DNA from: Ga0077527 sp038316355 | GTDB taxonomy: Bacteria > Pseudomonadota > Gammaproteobacteria > Burkholderiales > SG8-41 | Assembly: GCA_038316355.1 (NCBI GenBank) | Contig: JBBQAO010000007.1 | Span: forward strand, 15,929-79,928 | Length of the DNA: 64,000 bases | Direction: 5' to 3' | In this document: positions 62,210 through 64,000 of the stretch, piece after piece | How the letters are laid out: each line of letters opens with the position of its first letter | Numbering within the stretch: the stretch's first letter is position 1 | Translations under genes and position numbers: made by a program | The notes under the pieces: model-generated | What the model was told of the DNA's origin: nothing | The model's input: only the letters and a program-made list of their open reading frames with translations | Database searches by the model: none

Positions 62210-62551
62210 TCCGGGCTGGAGTTTGGGATGCTGCGCGCCGAGATCGGCAATTCCCGTCAGCCGCTGCCAGGCTTCGCGATCCCAGCCGACCACGCGCTCC
62301 GCCTCGCGCCCGGCTTCAAAACGGATCAGCGTCGGCATCAATTCAATATGGTTGGTCCAGGACAAATCAAGCTCCCGGTCATCGACTATGGCATCCACCT
62401 GCGCCGGAAATCGCGGATCATCCTGCGACACAATCTGGAAATTGCGCGCTTCCCGCACCGCACGCTGCATTTCATTCTCGATCAGCACGCAGGTCGGGCA
62501 GGCGCGCTTGGAAAACACCACCAATCCATCCTGTAACAAGGTTGCCGGCAC
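62207..62551 (-). CDS. Thioredoxin-like protein with CPTC motif
   Basis: A 114-residue thioredoxin-fold protein from the GTG at 62551, which has AAGGAG nine bases upstream. LVVFSKRACPTCVLIENEMQ carries the redox pair Cys-Pro-Thr-Cys, and the cis-Pro region is ELMPTLIRFEAGRE. It is cytoplasmic. It ends at an in-frame TGA in PG-(TGA)-GS, beyond which the frame continues into the 362-residue protein. It probably reduces, or transfers electrons to, the UGSC protein encoded downstream. Confidence 0.83.
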   Translation of the reverse strand: MPATLLQDGLVVFSKRACPTCVLIENEMQRAVREARNFQIVSQDDPRFPAQVDAIVDDRELDLSWTNHIELMPTLIRFEAGREAERVVGWDREAWQRLTGIADLGAQHPKLQPG

Positions 62552-62632
62552 GATCTGTACTCCTTGATATTCTTTTCCTCGATATTCTTAAATTCCCGGA
62601 AACCCGGGGCAGGAATGCTACTCTAACCCAAT

Positions 62633-63001
62633 ATGCTTCGCTTCCCGCATCGCTTCCCTTTACCACTGTGCCGGTTGTACGCTTTGCTTGCGGTTTTTAC
62701 GCTGCTCGCAGCGTGCGCGCCGCTCGAGTGGCAGAAAACCGGCACCGCCGACCCCGGTGATTTGGAAAAAGACCAGGCACTATGCCTGAACAAGGCGCGG
62801 CTTGAAGCACGCCAGCGCATGCAGCTGAAACCGCCCATCGTGCCGCAGGTCGTGGTAGGGCAGCAGGGCCGGACCGTAATCACGCACAATGAACTTCCCG
62901 ATTCCGAGCGTTTTTTTCTCGAGCAGAATCTGCTCCGGCAATGCATGACGGAAAAAGGCTATACCCTGCAACCCGCAGAACCCTCGCTCCCGACAAAATG
63001 A
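62633..63001 (+). CDS. Small lipoprotein
   Basis: A 122-residue protein with a signal peptide and the lipobox LLAAC (Cys near residue 28), so it is a membrane-anchored periplasmic or outer-membrane lipoprotein. The mature part has Cys residues in DQALCLNKARLEARQ and LLRQCMTEKGYTLQ, which may form a disulfide. The function is unknown. It is divergent from the selenoprotein operon and followed by an aldo/keto reductase gene. Confidence 0.8.
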   Translation: MLRFPHRFPLPLCRLYALLAVFTLLAACAPLEWQKTGTADPGDLEKDQALCLNKARLEARQRMQLKPPIVPQVVVGQQGRTVITHNELPDSERFFLEQNLLRQCMTEKGYTLQPAEPSLPTK

Positions 63002-63010
63002 GCAAACATC

Positions 63011-63931
63011 ATGGACAAACCAACAAGCCCGCGGCGGCGCATGGTGCTGCAAACCGCTGCCGCACTATTGCTGACCATGCCTGAGGCGCGCAGCGCCCCC
63101 GCCGGACTGATCACGCGGCCGATTCCGCGCAGCGGCGAACGGCTGCCCGCCATCGGCCTCGGCACCTATCAGGGCTTTGACACACCGGTCGGGCAACTGG
63201 CGGGTACCGAATTGCACGACGTACTGCGGCGCTTCATCGAGCTCGGCGGCAAGGTCATCGATTCCTCGCCGATGTACGGCCATGCCGAAGCAGCAACGGG
63301 TGCGCTGGCCAGTGCCTCCAAGGCGCATCAATCCCTTTTCATCGCCACCAAAGTCTGGATCAACGGCGGCGCCGCCGGCATCCGCCAGATGGAAGAGTCG
63401 ATGCGCCTGCTGCAAACGAAAACCATAGACCTGATGCAGGTGCACAACCTGCTCGATCTCAAAACCCACCTGCCGGTGCTGCGCGACTGGAAAAATTCCG
63501 GGCGCATCCGTTATCTCGGCATCACGCATTACACCGCCGGCGCCCACCGTGAACTGGAAACGCTGGTCAAAACCAAAGATTTCGATTTCGTGCAATTCAA
63601 CTATTCCCTCGACGAACCCGAAGCCGAGGCCCGCCTGCTGCCGGCCTGCGCTGATTCAGGGACTGCAACATTGATCAACCGGCCGTTCTCGCAGGCGGGC
63701 CTGTTCAGCAAGGTGCGCGGCAAGCCGCTGCCGCCGTGGTGCGCCGACATCGACTGCACAAGCTGGGCGCAGTTTTTCCTGAAATGGATCATCAGCCATC
63801 CCGCGGCAACCTGTGCCATCCCCGGCACAAAACTGGTCCGCCATATCGAGGACAACATGGCGGCCTGCACCGGTCGTTTGCCGGATGCCGCAACACGCAA
63901 GCGCATGGCGGAATATTTTGTCGGTCTGTAA
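63011..63931 (+). CDS. Exported aldo/keto reductase 2 (Tat-like signal)
   Basis: A 306-residue paralogue of the protein at 57360. The leader SPRRRMVLQTAAALLLTMPEA fits a twin-arginine signal. IDSSPMYGHAEAATGAL carries the catalytic Tyr and LFIATKVWI the Lys. CAIPGTKLVRHIEDNMAACTGRLPDAATRKRM parallels the C-terminus of the first copy. It follows the lipoprotein gene by nine bases. The remaining bases to 64000 show no feature. Confidence 0.83.
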   Translation: MDKPTSPRRRMVLQTAAALLLTMPEARSAPAGLITRPIPRSGERLPAIGLGTYQGFDTPVGQLAGTELHDVLRRFIELGGKVIDSSPMYGHAEAATGALASASKAHQSLFIATKVWINGGAAGIRQMEESMRLLQTKTIDLMQVHNLLDLKTHLPVLRDWKNSGRIRYLGITHYTAGAHRELETLVKTKDFDFVQFNYSLDEPEAEARLLPACADSGTATLINRPFSQAGLFSKVRGKPLPPWCADIDCTSWAQFFLKWIISHPAATCAIPGTKLVRHIEDNMAACTGRLPDAATRKRMAEYFVGL

Positions 63932-64000
63932 AAGGTTTTTCCCGTAGCAAGACCCGGCCGTCAATGCGCACAACTCACGCGCCCTGCCTTCTCGGTCTAT

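Overview
The window looks like the chromosome of a free-living betaproteobacterium, probably Burkholderiales-like. It is GC-rich and densely coded. It carries six TctC/Bug-type periplasmic binding proteins, a family greatly expanded in Bordetella and relatives, together with beta-type housekeeping genes (HtpX, DUF3025, an SrkA-like kinase). I see no rRNA, tRNA, CRISPR array, prophage or insertion sequence. Everything here is read by eye; no database search was run.

Layout. 1-8.2 kb holds acyl-CoA metabolism genes: a truncated fumarase/adenylosuccinate-lyase-type enzyme, an alpha/beta hydrolase, a two-subunit class I CoA-transferase-like pair whose A subunit has an in-frame TGA, a class III CoA-transferase, a thiol dioxygenase-like cupin, an enoyl-CoA hydratase and an MDR oxidoreductase. 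8.2-19 kb holds an HD-domain protein, a giant coiled-coil/AsmA-like membrane protein, HtpX, a broken dtd, a response regulator, an SrkA-like kinase and unknowns. 19-26 kb is a Bug/gamma-glutamyltransferase cluster. 26-33 kb has a ParA-like ATPase, two TauE/SafE permeases and three tandem MFS transporters. 33-47 kb is a catabolic island read almost entirely on the + strand: GntR regulator, dioxygenase, MDR enzyme, CoA ligase, thioesterase, an ABC transporter wrapped around UbiX/UbiD, a D-2-hydroxyacid dehydrogenase, a VOC protein and a flavoprotein. 47-56 kb is another transport/catabolism block with a complete TctABC set and two FAH-family hydrolases. 56-64 kb has a nucleotide-transporter-like protein, two exported aldo/keto reductases, a ketopantoate-reductase-like enzyme, a toxin-antitoxin pair and the selenoprotein locus.

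The most interesting locus is 60,558-62,551 on the minus strand. A protein with a UGSC motif is encoded through an in-frame TGA. The TGA is followed by a 38-nt hairpin whose apical GUCUGCAC lies at exactly the same distance from the stop codon as in the E. coli fdhF selenocysteine insertion element. Just upstream, a CPTC thioredoxin-like protein and a 362-residue protein of unknown function are separated only by another in-frame TGA, with a bulged-U hairpin behind it. A third in-frame TGA interrupts the CoA-transferase A subunit at 2,531. Together they suggest a selenium-dependent redox system in this genome. The selenocysteine machinery itself (selA, selB, selC, selD) is not in the window.

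Several intergenic regions carry bipartite elements in which a block of short tandem repeats faces an inverted block of the same repeat. Three unrelated sequences share this architecture.
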